In this document: positions 38,054 through 47,158 of the stretch, piece after piece
Layout: the number at the start of each line of letters is the position of its first letter
Numbering within the stretch: the stretch's first letter is position 1
Source: Pigmentibacter ruber
Lineage (GTDB): Bacteria > Bdellovibrionota_B > Oligoflexia > Silvanigrellales > Silvanigrellaceae
Length of the DNA: 64,000 nt
Direction: 5' to 3'
NCBI RefSeq assembly: GCF_009792895.1
Contig: NZ_WSSC01000003.1
Location: 248,001-312,000 of the forward strand
Translations under genes and position numbers: made by a program
Notes under the pieces: generated by a model
What the model was told of the DNA's origin: nothing
Databases searched by the model: none
The model's input: the letters and a program-made list of their open reading frames with translations, nothing else

Positions 38054-38767
38054 GTGAACACTGATAAATTTATATATATAATAGATGATAATGAAGAATA
38101 TTCTTTGTATTTAAAAAAAATACTTGAGAATAATGGATATTTATGTATTCTCTTCAAAGATCCTACTGAATTATTTTATGAGTTAGAAAATAAAGTTATT
38201 AAACCAGATTTAATAATAGTTGACTTATCAATGCCAGAAATAAATGGCTTAGATATAATAAAGTATTTAAATTCAAATAAAAATTTAAAAAAATTAAAAA
38301 AAATTATTGTTAGTGCAAAAACAGATTTAGTAAATCGAAGTGAATTTAGTGAAATAAATTTTTTGACGAAACCAATAGAGGAAGAGAAATTTATAAGAAC
38401 AATTGATAATATAACTTTATTTAAAAGAGAATATTCCAATGAATCTGATAATAGATATAGAAATTGTCAAATTTTTTGTTTCTTAGAAAACTCATCTTTT
38501 TATAGTAAAATAGTTATAACTAAAATATTTCCAATGAAAGTTGAGTTTTTATCTGATATTAAGTATAATTTTGAAAGTGTATTAAAATTTTATTCAAGAT
38601 CAATTTATGATACAATTGGTGTTAATTGTGAATTTAAAATAAAAGTTCTACAAGTAAAAAAAAATCAAGATAAGTTTATCTATGAAGGTGAACTTATTTT
38701 TGAAAATAAAATTGATTATGATAAGGTAAATCAATTTATAAATTCTACAAATATTGGTGCTGTTTAA
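38054..38767 (+). CDS. Response regulator with unknown C-terminal output
   Basis: A 237-residue protein starting at GTG (AAGGA 6 bases upstream). The receiver (about 1-125) has IIDDNEEYS with the acidic pair, phosphoacceptor Asp57 in VDLSMPEINGLD, VSAKTD and LTKPIEE. The C-terminal 110 residues have no recognised motif; they are rich in beta strands and have the same length as the tail of the protein just before, so the two may be old duplicates. The stop codon overlaps the next start (TAATG), implying translational coupling. Confidence 0.88.
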   Translation: MNTDKFIYIIDDNEEYSLYLKKILENNGYLCILFKDPTELFYELENKVIKPDLIIVDLSMPEINGLDIIKYLNSNKNLKKLKKIIVSAKTDLVNRSEFSEINFLTKPIEEEKFIRTIDNITLFKREYSNESDNRYRNCQIFCFLENSSFYSKIVITKIFPMKVEFLSDIKYNFESVLKFYSRSIYDTIGVNCEFKIKVLQVKKNQDKFIYEGELIFENKIDYDKVNQFINSTNIGAV

Positions 38768-39978
38768 TGAATGAATTAGAAAAACTCAGCATTCTTTTAA
38801 TAGATGGAAACTCTGAAAATAGAAGCTACTTTTCAATGTTTTTTTCTAATTTAACCAGCAAATATAATTTTATAACTGCTGAAAATATTCAAGAAACACA
38901 AATGGTAATAAATGCTAGTAAAATAGATGAAATTCATTTTGTTATTTTAAATAGCCAATCTAATGAATCAATATTATGTACAGCTTTGACAATTCTTAAA
39001 AATCATCCTTCATCTTTATTATCAACTATTATTGTAATTTCCGATAATTTAGATAAAGAAACTGAATTTTTATTAGGAGAGTTTTCAGTAGCAAAAATTT
39101 TTAATCAAGATTTTGATGCACAAGAAATTATAAATTTAATTGAAAAAGGTTATGAAGAAAAAAATAAAAACTTGTTGTTTAAAGAAGAGTTAGGGAAATT
39201 TTGTCAAGCAGTTTTAGCAAAAGATATTACTATATGTAAAGAGCTTCTAGAAAGTAAAAATTTCTCAAAAATAGTAATGAACTCTATAGAAACTATTCAT
39301 TACTATGGTGAATATTTAATACTTATTGAAAAATATGCTGAATGTGTTGAAGAAATGGACTTAGCAATTGCTACTTTGAATGAAGGGGATATTAATAATT
39401 TCCAAATTTCAAACATTTTGAATTGCAAAGCTAAAGCATTATGTCTAAGCAATGAATTTGATGATGCATTAAAAATATATCAAGAAATTTCTGAAAAAAG
39501 TCCCAAAAATTTAAATCATAAAATAAATTTAGGTTCAGTGCATTTAGCAAAGGGAAATTGGAAATCCACAATTGATATTGTTAATAGTGTGCTAAAAGTA
39601 GATCCAAAAAATAAAAATGCAAATTTGTTAAATGCCCAAGCATATGCTGGCTTGGGAGAATTAGAAAATGCCAATCTATTTTTAGAAAAAGTAGCAGGTA
39701 CTATTGAATTTCATTCAATAGCTAGTTTTTTTAATAATAGAGGAGTAGCATTTGCACAGAAGAAAGATTTTAAGAAAGCTTTAGAGTTTTATAATAATGC
39801 CCTTTTCTTTACAAAAAGTGATATTCATAAAGTTCAGTTTAATATTTCTTTAGCCTTAAAAAAACAAGGTAAATTAAAAGAAGCTGCAAAAATAATTAGC
39901 AAAATAAAAAATACAAAATTTTACAAAGAAAAGATAAAAAATGCTAATATAGCTATAGATAGTTTTGAAAATTTATAG
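38767..39978 (+). CDS. Pseudo-receiver joined to TPR repeats
   Basis: A 403-residue protein. Residues 1-130 look like a receiver fold (LSILLIDGNSENRSYFSMFF) but the acidic pair is DG, the phosphoacceptor position reads VILNSQSNES with Asn62 in place of Asp, and the end KIFNQDFDA lacks the conserved Lys-Pro. It should therefore not be phosphorylated in the usual way. The rest is a run of TPR repeats, for example ALKIYQEISEKSPKNLNHKI and ALEFYNNALFF. It is coupled by TAATG to the previous receiver. A scaffold that binds the phosphorylated or unphosphorylated partners is an inference. Its end overlaps the convergent SurA-like gene by 6 bases. Confidence 0.85.
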   Translation: MNELEKLSILLIDGNSENRSYFSMFFSNLTSKYNFITAENIQETQMVINASKIDEIHFVILNSQSNESILCTALTILKNHPSSLLSTIIVISDNLDKETEFLLGEFSVAKIFNQDFDAQEIINLIEKGYEEKNKNLLFKEELGKFCQAVLAKDITICKELLESKNFSKIVMNSIETIHYYGEYLILIEKYAECVEEMDLAIATLNEGDINNFQISNILNCKAKALCLSNEFDDALKIYQEISEKSPKNLNHKINLGSVHLAKGNWKSTIDIVNSVLKVDPKNKNANLLNAQAYAGLGELENANLFLEKVAGTIEFHSIASFFNNRGVAFAQKKDFKKALEFYNNALFFTKSDIHKVQFNISLALKKQGKLKEAAKIISKIKNTKFYKEKIKNANIAIDSFENL

Positions 39979-41043
39979 TCTTGTAAATTTAATTGGTCTT
40001 ATATTTGCTTTTAGTTTAGTTCTTTCAGCTTTTAAATATTCACTAAGTCTTTCATTGAACTTTATATCTTGTAATTTATTTTTCCAAGTATTAAAATTCT
40101 TTTGGAACTCATTATCTGCTATTAACTCTACGCCTAAATATTGAAAGTAAAATACAGAATTACCTAACACAATTGGGCCAATAACATCATTAATATTGAT
40201 ATTTGAAAGTTTAGACCTTACAAGCTCTGGTAGTTCGTTGATAGGTTTTGGAGGTAATAAACCACCTGTTTTTTCAACATCGGCAGCCATAGAATATTGT
40301 TTCACTAATAATGAGAAATCAGCTTTTTCTTCAATTTTTTCGTTAATAACTTTTACTAATTTTGAACTTAAAATATCATCTTTTTCATTTTCAGGAATTT
40401 TAATCATTAAACTTCTTAATTTTATTGTACTTATTTGTTTTATACTTCCTGTTTGTTGAATATAAAAACTTTTTACTTCTTCTTCACTTACATTAACTAA
40501 AGGAGTTATTACTCTTGCTATTAGTGACTGCTTCAATATTTCTGTTTTAAATTCTTTTCTGTAGTCTTCTACAGTTTTTCCGGATCTTTCTAATTGTTCC
40601 TTTAGATCGTCTTCTGAAAATCCTCTTTGCTTTAAAAACTCATTAATTCTTTGAGATAATTCATCTTCTGGAATATCAATACCAAGTTCAAGTGTTTTTG
40701 CTTGCAGAACTTTTTGATTTATTAATGAATCTAAGATTTGGTAAGCTTGTTGGGTAGACAAATTACCACCAATTAAATGCCCATTTGGAAGTAGTTTGGT
40801 TTGTCCATTAGATGCAATAAATATTGCTTGCTGTAAATCACTAAGTAAAATCACTTGGTCGGTTATTGTTGCTAATATTCCATCAATAGTATTTGCATCA
40901 AAAGAGGTATTAGGAGCCAATGAAGTAATTGTTTGTGGAGGTGTTGAATTTAAAGGGCGTGTATTTGTTGTGGTACAGGCATAAAACATGAAAATAGAAT
41001 GCAATGAAATGGCAATAAAGTGGTTTTTATTAATGAATTTCAT
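39973..41043 (-). CDS. SurA-like peptidyl-prolyl isomerase lipoprotein
   Basis: I take the ATG at 41043 (MKFINKNHF), with GGGGA 5 bases upstream, over the longer start at 41082. The product has 356 residues and a signal sequence ending in FMFYAC, a possible lipobox, though Tyr before Ala is unusual. Residues about 45-200 are the SurA N-domain (ILATITDQVILLSDLQQAI, QKVLQAKTLELGIDIPEDELSQRI), and the rest a parvulin-like domain (KADFSLLVKQYSMA, GGLLPPKPINELP). It probably assists folding of outer-membrane proteins in the periplasm. The downstream partner genes usual for surA (such as lptD, ksgA) are not here. Confidence 0.85.
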   Translation of the reverse strand: MKFINKNHFIAISLHSIFMFYACTTTNTRPLNSTPPQTITSLAPNTSFDANTIDGILATITDQVILLSDLQQAIFIASNGQTKLLPNGHLIGGNLSTQQAYQILDSLINQKVLQAKTLELGIDIPEDELSQRINEFLKQRGFSEDDLKEQLERSGKTVEDYRKEFKTEILKQSLIARVITPLVNVSEEEVKSFYIQQTGSIKQISTIKLRSLMIKIPENEKDDILSSKLVKVINEKIEEKADFSLLVKQYSMAADVEKTGGLLPPKPINELPELVRSKLSNININDVIGPIVLGNSVFYFQYLGVELIADNEFQKNFNTWKNKLQDIKFNERLSEYLKAERTKLKANIRPIKFTRL

Positions 41044-41250
41044 GAAAATCCCCAAAAGAAAAGGCGTGTTGAAAAAAAACACTCCTGAATATTTAGTTTC
41101 TTAAACTATTACATTAGAAAAAGCAAAGAAGAACAATTTTTTTTAGAGGAATACTTGTGTATTAGTATCATATATTCCTTAAATATCAAGCTTATTTTTT
41201 GTTTTTAAATTAAAAATTAATTTTATCCGATTATAATTAGGAGGATAAAA

Positions 41251-41703
41251 ATGAGAGTTAATGTTTTTTCACCGCTATCATATACTTGGGAAAAATTCGC
41301 TGAACTACAACATCAGTATGCAATGTTGAGACGGAGAAGAGATGTTAGGCATGCTGATATTCTATCGGAATATAAATTAAAGGAAATGTTTGATGATAAA
41401 GCTGTTACTAAGGAATTAATTAGCAGAAATATTTTTAAAAACATTTACTTTAGAAAGCTTTTGCATAAAATAACAATTAAAAGAGAAATAATTCGTGAAT
41501 TAAAAAGAATTAAATTTGAAAGAGAATTTTTGGAAAATTTAAGAATCATTGGTAACAAGATAAAGGAACATGTTACTGATGTGAAATATTTTCATAAAGT
41601 TTCTTTAGATAAATATATTCATCAAATGAAAATTGAGCAACAAGTTCACGTCCAAAAAGATTTGGAAAAGACTTCAAACAAAAAAAAGCCTGAAAAAATA
41701 TAA
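41251..41703 (+). CDS. Small basic protein of unknown function
   Basis: A 150-residue, strongly basic, helical protein, lysine/arginine-rich throughout (for example MLRRRRDVRHADILSEYKLK and ITIKREIIRELKRIKFEREF). No known domain, signal peptide or membrane helix. It has a perfect AGGAGG ribosome site 6 bases before the ATG, which suggests a well-expressed true gene. Binding to nucleic acid would be a reasonable guess from charge alone. It faces the divergent SurA-like gene and ends 2 bases from the convergent exonuclease gene. Confidence 0.65.
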   Translation: MRVNVFSPLSYTWEKFAELQHQYAMLRRRRDVRHADILSEYKLKEMFDDKAVTKELISRNIFKNIYFRKLLHKITIKREIIRELKRIKFEREFLENLRIIGNKIKEHVTDVKYFHKVSLDKYIHQMKIEQQVHVQKDLEKTSNKKKPEKI

Positions 41704-41705
41704 TT

Positions 41706-43637
41706 TTAAATTAAAGAAGTATTGTATAAGCTTTCAAGTTCATTAAAATCAATCCATTCTCCTTCACCTTTCCGATTATGCAACCAATACGAAAATAGTT
41801 CCATATCAGAACAAACGTCATCTGTGAAGACAATTGGTGATAAAGGTGAGTTTATTTCATTATAATAATTTTCAAAAAGTCTTGTGAAATATCTTGAACT
41901 TTTTAATCGTTCAGATTGCTCAAATGGGAGTCTTGTTTTCTTAGCAACTTTTCCATTTACTACAATAGCTATATCAAATTCTTTAAAATCATTATTTGAT
42001 ATTAAACACAAACCAGATTTAGGTTTTAACCCTACTATATTATGATTTATTTTTTCTTTAATATATTTAATTTGTCTTAGTAAATTTAAATTCCTCAACC
42101 ATTTTGAGAAATTTTTTATAGCTTTTGTTTTCTTGCTAGCTTTTTCAATACGATATATTTCTTCGTCTATATTTCCATTTAATAATGAAATTATAACTCT
42201 TAAATGTGCAAATCTTTCGTGCATAGTATATGTGTTATATTCAAAAGGGAAAAAATTAATAAGTTCTTGTAATTCAGCAAGTGCCACTTTAGGCTGTGGA
42301 AAAGGACCAAAACAGTATCCAATTCCTTCTTTCAAATGTCCTATTCTTATATGTGATTCATTTTCGGTGTTGCGAAGTCTTGATAACTTAAATTTATCTG
42401 ACTTATATATAGATGAAATTTTTCTTGTCCTTGTTATTGGAATTACACTTTCATCTTGCTCACCAAATGTAACATATAGATTGCTATTTGTTTTATTCTC
42501 TCGAATATATGTTTCGTTATCATCGAAATCTTGAATATGTAATTCACCCTGCTGCGGAATTAAAAAAGGTATTTTCTCAGGAAAAACTTTTGAATATTCA
42601 ATCATATCATTAGGTATAAAGATTTGTAAAAAATTTTCGCTGCGGCTTTGACTTTTTCTAGGATCGATAGATAGAGAAATTCTTTTTAATTCTTTTTTTT
42701 CTTGAATCAAAGCTTCTAATAAACTGGCGCATCGTTCAAATTTAAAGCCAGAGGCATCAACTATAACTTTGTTCATTTCTTTATCTTGGCCAATTTCAGT
42801 CAATTGTTGTAATGATTTTTTTAAATTTTGACTAGCTGTTAAGTAAGATATTTCATGATGTGAATTTAGAACGAATAGAATACCTGGAGTCGTTGGTATA
42901 TTTTCAACTATTGCTGGATTAATTCCTGGCCCTAATTTTCTTACGGTTTCAGCATCAGATTGTAACTTTAGAAGATCATCACAAGATTTGAAACCATTTT
43001 TCTCACATACTTCAATAATTTTCCAAAATATATTTGCAGTCATTTCTGCGTCTGCTAAAGCAGTATGTGCATCTAATACGGGAATATTAAAATATTCAGC
43101 AACACCTGATAGGGTTTTTGAAGGAATTTCATTTAAAATATTAGTGACTAATATATGTGTACAGAAGTAAAAATTTTTGAATTCTTCGTTTTTAAATTCT
43201 CGCATATGGTATGCTAAATAAGCAATATCTCCTTGGGCTCCATGTGCTACAATAATAGAATTTCCAACAAACTTAATGAAATCTTCGAAAACTTCTTTTA
43301 TAGTAGGTGCTTTTGCTACCATTTCATTATTAATTTTTGTTATTTTTTGAACAATGCTTGGAATGTGTCTCTTAGGATTTATAAGTGTTTCAAAACGAGC
43401 AACTTCAACCCCTTGACTGTATTTAATAGCGCCAATTTCAATAATAGAACTGTTATATGGATTTCCACCAGTAGTTTCTAAATCAAAAAAAACAATGTCC
43501 ATTTGTGCAGGTAAAAGGTTTAACCATTGAGGTCTATTTGGATTGCTTATGATTTCTGAAGGTAGACAGGACTGATCTCTTCTAGGTGGTTTATAATTGA
43601 ATTTAAATGGACGGTTGTTCTTATTTTGAAATGTCAT
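41706..43637 (-). CDS. DnaQ-like 3'-5' exonuclease with a decayed GIY-YIG module
   Basis: A 643-residue protein. Residues 45-210 are a DEDDh exonuclease: FFDLETTGG (Asp52, Glu54), VAHGAQGD (Asp137) and HTALAD (His191, Asp196). From about residue 248, TTPGILFVLNSHHEISYLTASQNLKKSL lines up with the GIY-YIG start of UvrC/Cho proteins, and FGPFPQPKVALAELQEL with their next conserved part. The catalytic Tyr of GIY and the YxG are changed (GIL, YLT), so that endonuclease would be inactive. Exonuclease-Cho fusions are known in other bacteria. Its job in replication proofreading or repair is not shown by the context. The last 190 residues have no recognised domain. Confidence 0.82.
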   Translation of the reverse strand: MTFQNKNNRPFKFNYKPPRRDQSCLPSEIISNPNRPQWLNLLPAQMDIVFFDLETTGGNPYNSSIIEIGAIKYSQGVEVARFETLINPKRHIPSIVQKITKINNEMVAKAPTIKEVFEDFIKFVGNSIIVAHGAQGDIAYLAYHMREFKNEEFKNFYFCTHILVTNILNEIPSKTLSGVAEYFNIPVLDAHTALADAEMTANIFWKIIEVCEKNGFKSCDDLLKLQSDAETVRKLGPGINPAIVENIPTTPGILFVLNSHHEISYLTASQNLKKSLQQLTEIGQDKEMNKVIVDASGFKFERCASLLEALIQEKKELKRISLSIDPRKSQSRSENFLQIFIPNDMIEYSKVFPEKIPFLIPQQGELHIQDFDDNETYIRENKTNSNLYVTFGEQDESVIPITRTRKISSIYKSDKFKLSRLRNTENESHIRIGHLKEGIGYCFGPFPQPKVALAELQELINFFPFEYNTYTMHERFAHLRVIISLLNGNIDEEIYRIEKASKKTKAIKNFSKWLRNLNLLRQIKYIKEKINHNIVGLKPKSGLCLISNNDFKEFDIAIVVNGKVAKKTRLPFEQSERLKSSRYFTRLFENYYNEINSPLSPIVFTDDVCSDMELFSYWLHNRKGEGEWIDFNELESLYNTSLI

Positions 43638-43721
43638 TTGATATCATTCCAGAGAATTTAATTATTATGTATATCGCTAAAAGCAAAATATAGCACTCAA
43701 ACCCTATTATCTCCCATAATA

Positions 43722-44663
43722 TCACTTGCCAGTCAATATCGATTGTAGTTGGTTTATGTTCAGGGTTTGGTACTCTGCAGACAGAAAACTGTTTTTGAAA
43801 ATTGCTTGTGCTTCCGTTAGAATTTTGCTTTCAAGATATTCATCACTACTTGATGGATCGTGATGATAAATTGCATAATATTTTACATTAGAATTTTTAG
43901 CAATACTTGCCCCTGCTTTTGCTGTGGAATGCCCCCAGCCAACATAGTTTTTATAGTTACTATCAGAGTAAGTGGTGTCATAAATTAACAAATCTGCATT
44001 TTTTATAAATTTCTCTAACTCATAATCTTTTATGCTACCATGTTCATGATCGGAGGCATATACAACACAGTTTCTTTTATGAAAATCCCAAACTTTATAA
44101 GCCAATGCTTCTTGGGGATGGTTTAATGCCTGAATTTCAATGGAAATATTATCTACTTCTATAGACTTTAAGTTATTTAATTCATGGAAAAATATTTTAT
44201 TAAGCGCTGGTAATTGATAGAATTCTACTGGAAAAAAAGGGGCGGAAAAAAATTTTTGGAATATTTCTTTTAAAGATAGACCAAATTTTGCTTGTCCGTA
44301 GATATTTATAACACAGTCATTTCTAAAAAAGGGTATGAATTTTGTGAGACCAATCATGTGATCATAGTGCATGTGACTTAGAAATAAATGAAATATTCGG
44401 TCTCCACGTAACAGAGCGTTTTCAGCACATTTTATCAGTCCAGTCCCTGCATCTATAATAATAGCCTTTGAATCCGTTTCTGTGATGGATAATACCTCAA
44501 CGCAGGAGGTATTGCCTCCATATTTAAGCATTTTATCGTTTGGTATCGGAATAGTACCTCTTGTTCCCCAAAAAGTCACATATTGCTCATATGCAATAGG
44601 AGTTTCTTTTGTTGTATTTCTGTCTTTTATCTGATATTTGACCCTATTATGGACTTGGGCCAC
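43722..44663 (-). CDS. Metallo-beta-lactamase-fold hydrolase
   Basis: A 313-residue cytoplasmic protein. It starts at GTG with GGAAGGAG just upstream. It has the metal-binding motif SHMHYDHMIG (His97, His99, Asp101, His102) and further metal ligands in YASDHEHG and YDTTYSD. The start VTFWGTRGTIPIPN with YGGNTSCVEV is typical of the subgroup containing phosphodiesterase-like and cyclic-nucleotide or lipid hydrolases (GxRGS/T-IP then GGN-T-S-C), so a phosphodiester or similar substrate is plausible. The exact substrate is unknown. Confidence 0.85.
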   Translation of the reverse strand: MAQVHNRVKYQIKDRNTTKETPIAYEQYVTFWGTRGTIPIPNDKMLKYGGNTSCVEVLSITETDSKAIIIDAGTGLIKCAENALLRGDRIFHLFLSHMHYDHMIGLTKFIPFFRNDCVINIYGQAKFGLSLKEIFQKFFSAPFFPVEFYQLPALNKIFFHELNNLKSIEVDNISIEIQALNHPQEALAYKVWDFHKRNCVVYASDHEHGSIKDYELEKFIKNADLLIYDTTYSDSNYKNYVGWGHSTAKAGASIAKNSNVKYYAIYHHDPSSSDEYLESKILTEAQAIFKNSFLSAEYQTLNINQLQSILTGK

Positions 44664-44832
44664 ATTTTCTCCTTCCTAAATCAATTATTACATGCTACGG
44701 CACAGAATGTTTGAAGTTGATACCTAGGCTTTCTGTCCTGTTCTAATAAAGATGTGATATCCACTTTATATTTAAATACTCTAAATATTAGACTGCCTGT
44801 TTCTCGGTATTTAGGTCAAGGAGTTGGAAAAA

Positions 44833-46668
44833 ATGTTCATGGTTTACACGCCAAAAATTTTGTCTGAAGAGATGGAGTCTTTAGAGCTCTTTCGCAATAA
44901 AAGCATTTTTCAGGATGTAACGCCTCAATCTGCTTGGAAATTATTAGAACCAGAAAATCCCTTAGCTCCAGCTGTATTAGATATAAACTGGCTTATAACT
45001 CAACCTTTATTACCGTTTCTAGTACAAGTTGCGCCTGCTCATCTTATTTACAGAAGTATAATAGCTCATGGTATAGAAGATTCTCTGGAAGTTATTGAAT
45101 GGATCAGAGGTGAGCAGTTACAAAAGGTGCTAGATTTTGATCTTTGGCAAACCCCATTAGATCATAATTCTGGGGAAATTTCATTTGCTAAAGCCCTATC
45201 GTGGGTAAGAGTTTGGCTTGAAATAGGTTCAAATTTTGCTGCAAAGAGGTTCTTTGAATTAGATGAGGAAACTATTGTACTAGTTTTGTCAAAGTTTTTC
45301 CAAATAATCCCTGAAGGAGTTGGTATTATATCTGATGATATTCGTGAAAACTGGCTTAAAACTTTGGATAATAGATTTTATTTGCAGATAAATGATGAAG
45401 ATCCTGAAGCGTTTGAAATATTAAAGCCTTTTATTGACGATTTATACTCTTATAACCCTAGAATAGCAGCCTCCACATTTGCACATGCTGCAATGCTTAT
45501 TCGGCAAGAATCTTTGGCAGATGGATTAAAATGGAAGGAAGCTAGGCTCTCTGATCAAGGATTTGTATCAAAAGAAGAGGCACAAGAAATCTTAAAGCCA
45601 AAAGATTTTCAGGTATTAAAAAAATCTTTAGCTTTTGAAATTGAATTGGAAAAGAAAAAACAAGAAGTTTTAGGAAAATATCCAAAAAAGTTGTCAGATG
45701 CTGCAAATTTAAATTCTGATTTAGAAGTAACAGATCAAGTCATTCATTTTTTAGGTACTTTAGAGCCTGAAGAAGGTATTCGTTATATGCAATTAGCATT
45801 AGGAATGGATGAATTAAAAAAGATTTCAGGCTCAAGCAATATTGACCCCAGTTACTTTTATGAAGATGATGATTTTATCGCAGAAGCTGGGGAAAAAATT
45901 GTAGCGTTATGCAATAAAATTTTAACTAAAATTGAGTTTCATAAAGTAAATATAAACAATACTCGTGAAGTTTTATTTATAGAAGAAGTATTTTCTTATC
46001 TAGTAAAACAAAATATGCACGATGCAATGCAATTAAAGGAAAGAATAGCAAGAACTTCTAATGTAATTGTCTCAGCTTATATGCAAAATATAGACAACCA
46101 ATCTATATCTTACGCTTTGCAAGTTGAAAGAGGTGCGTTAAATATTGGTTTGCAATACGTACTCCAAAACAAATCAGAATTTCCTATTTTGCTCGATAAA
46201 GTATTGCCAGATGTGGAGTTAGCTGCTTTCTTTTTAAGCACTGTTGGTCCTGAGTTTGTATTTCATATAGGCTGGAACTTGATTTATTCTATACCAAAAG
46301 AATTGAGTAAAGAAATTATCTTTCTTGATGCTGCTCATGAAAAATTGCGAAATAAGTTAAACACTATTCAAAAAATTAAATTGTTTGACGGGACTGAGTA
46401 CACTATTGGTCTTGATAAATTGATAGAAAAGCATAGATTTGCTGATGCAAAGAAATGGTTATCTAGCGTAGAGGGGCTTTTACCTATTGAAATTTATTTA
46501 GTTCTGGAAAGTTTTTTTGATAGAGTTCCTATGCTCTGTGAGTTAAATACAACAAAAGCTAAATTTTCCAATAAATTATTGCCAGCAACAAAACCGTTTG
46601 AAACTTTACAAGAGATAAATTTGGCAAAAGAATTTATTCAAAATATTGGTTATAATTTTGGGGTATAA
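44833..46668 (+). CDS. Large unknown protein, probable DUF6178 type
   Basis: I start at ATG 44833 (MFMVYTPKILSE): AAGGAG sits 9 bases upstream, while the TTG at 44824 would follow it directly. The 611-residue protein is soluble and largely helical; from memory the pattern (FLVQVAPAHLIYRSIIAHGIEDSLEVIEW, and then a WxRxWLEIGS-like segment) resembles the DUF6178 family of deltaproteobacteria-related genomes. I cannot confirm this without a search. No catalytic motif is apparent. It is followed 9 bases later by a small unknown gene and then mnmA, all probably one transcript. Confidence 0.7.
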   Translation: MFMVYTPKILSEEMESLELFRNKSIFQDVTPQSAWKLLEPENPLAPAVLDINWLITQPLLPFLVQVAPAHLIYRSIIAHGIEDSLEVIEWIRGEQLQKVLDFDLWQTPLDHNSGEISFAKALSWVRVWLEIGSNFAAKRFFELDEETIVLVLSKFFQIIPEGVGIISDDIRENWLKTLDNRFYLQINDEDPEAFEILKPFIDDLYSYNPRIAASTFAHAAMLIRQESLADGLKWKEARLSDQGFVSKEEAQEILKPKDFQVLKKSLAFEIELEKKKQEVLGKYPKKLSDAANLNSDLEVTDQVIHFLGTLEPEEGIRYMQLALGMDELKKISGSSNIDPSYFYEDDDFIAEAGEKIVALCNKILTKIEFHKVNINNTREVLFIEEVFSYLVKQNMHDAMQLKERIARTSNVIVSAYMQNIDNQSISYALQVERGALNIGLQYVLQNKSEFPILLDKVLPDVELAAFFLSTVGPEFVFHIGWNLIYSIPKELSKEIIFLDAAHEKLRNKLNTIQKIKLFDGTEYTIGLDKLIEKHRFADAKKWLSSVEGLLPIEIYLVLESFFDRVPMLCELNTTKAKFSNKLLPATKPFETLQEINLAKEFIQNIGYNFGV

Positions 46669-46677
46669 AAATAATAT

Positions 46678-47157
46678 ATGCAAAAATTATCTTATCTAGA
46701 AGCATCAAAAACTAAACCAATTTGGGATTTAGAAGAGAAATTTAAAATTGAAACGCTCTTAAATAAAAAACATTCTTTGTATCTTGAGAATGAAATATTT
46801 ACTTTAGAAGCGGAAAAATCAAAGGAACAAATTCAAATTAAAATTTCTTTAAATAAAAAAGATAATTCTTTTCATTATCCCATAGAATGCGTTTATATAA
46901 AAGAATCTATTAATGAAAATGAACAAGAAATTGCATTAAATATAATAGATTATTTAGATATCTATTGGGCAAATTACTTTAATGAAGAAAGAAATGTTTT
47001 TATTCCTATTGATTGGAGTAAGCATGAATTTGAAGGAAAGTTTTTTTATTTAAGGGGATTTGTAAGGAATTTATCATTAGAAAATGAAGCTGATGCTTTT
47101 TTGAAAAAGCACGGCCATGGTGAGTACGATATACATTCAATAACTTCTGAGACGTAA
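46678..47157 (+). CDS. Small unknown protein upstream of mnmA
   Basis: A 159-residue soluble acidic protein with no recognised domain. It carries a middle part IECVYIKESINENEQEIALNI and the end FLKKHGHGEYDIHS. It lies between the probable DUF6178 gene (9 bases) and mnmA (1 base), so it is likely to be translated with both. It may belong with the DUF6178-like protein; no function can be given. Confidence 0.6.
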   Translation: MQKLSYLEASKTKPIWDLEEKFKIETLLNKKHSLYLENEIFTLEAEKSKEQIQIKISLNKKDNSFHYPIECVYIKESINENEQEIALNIIDYLDIYWANYFNEERNVFIPIDWSKHEFEGKFFYLRGFVRNLSLENEADAFLKKHGHGEYDIHSITSET

Positions 47158-47158
47158 C

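Noticed and set aside
41145-41180. Imperfect inverted repeat AGGAATA...TATTCCT in the gap between the SurA-like and the small basic gene
   Set aside because: The arms are short and AT-rich, with a 19-base loop and no T run; a chance match is likely in such sequence.
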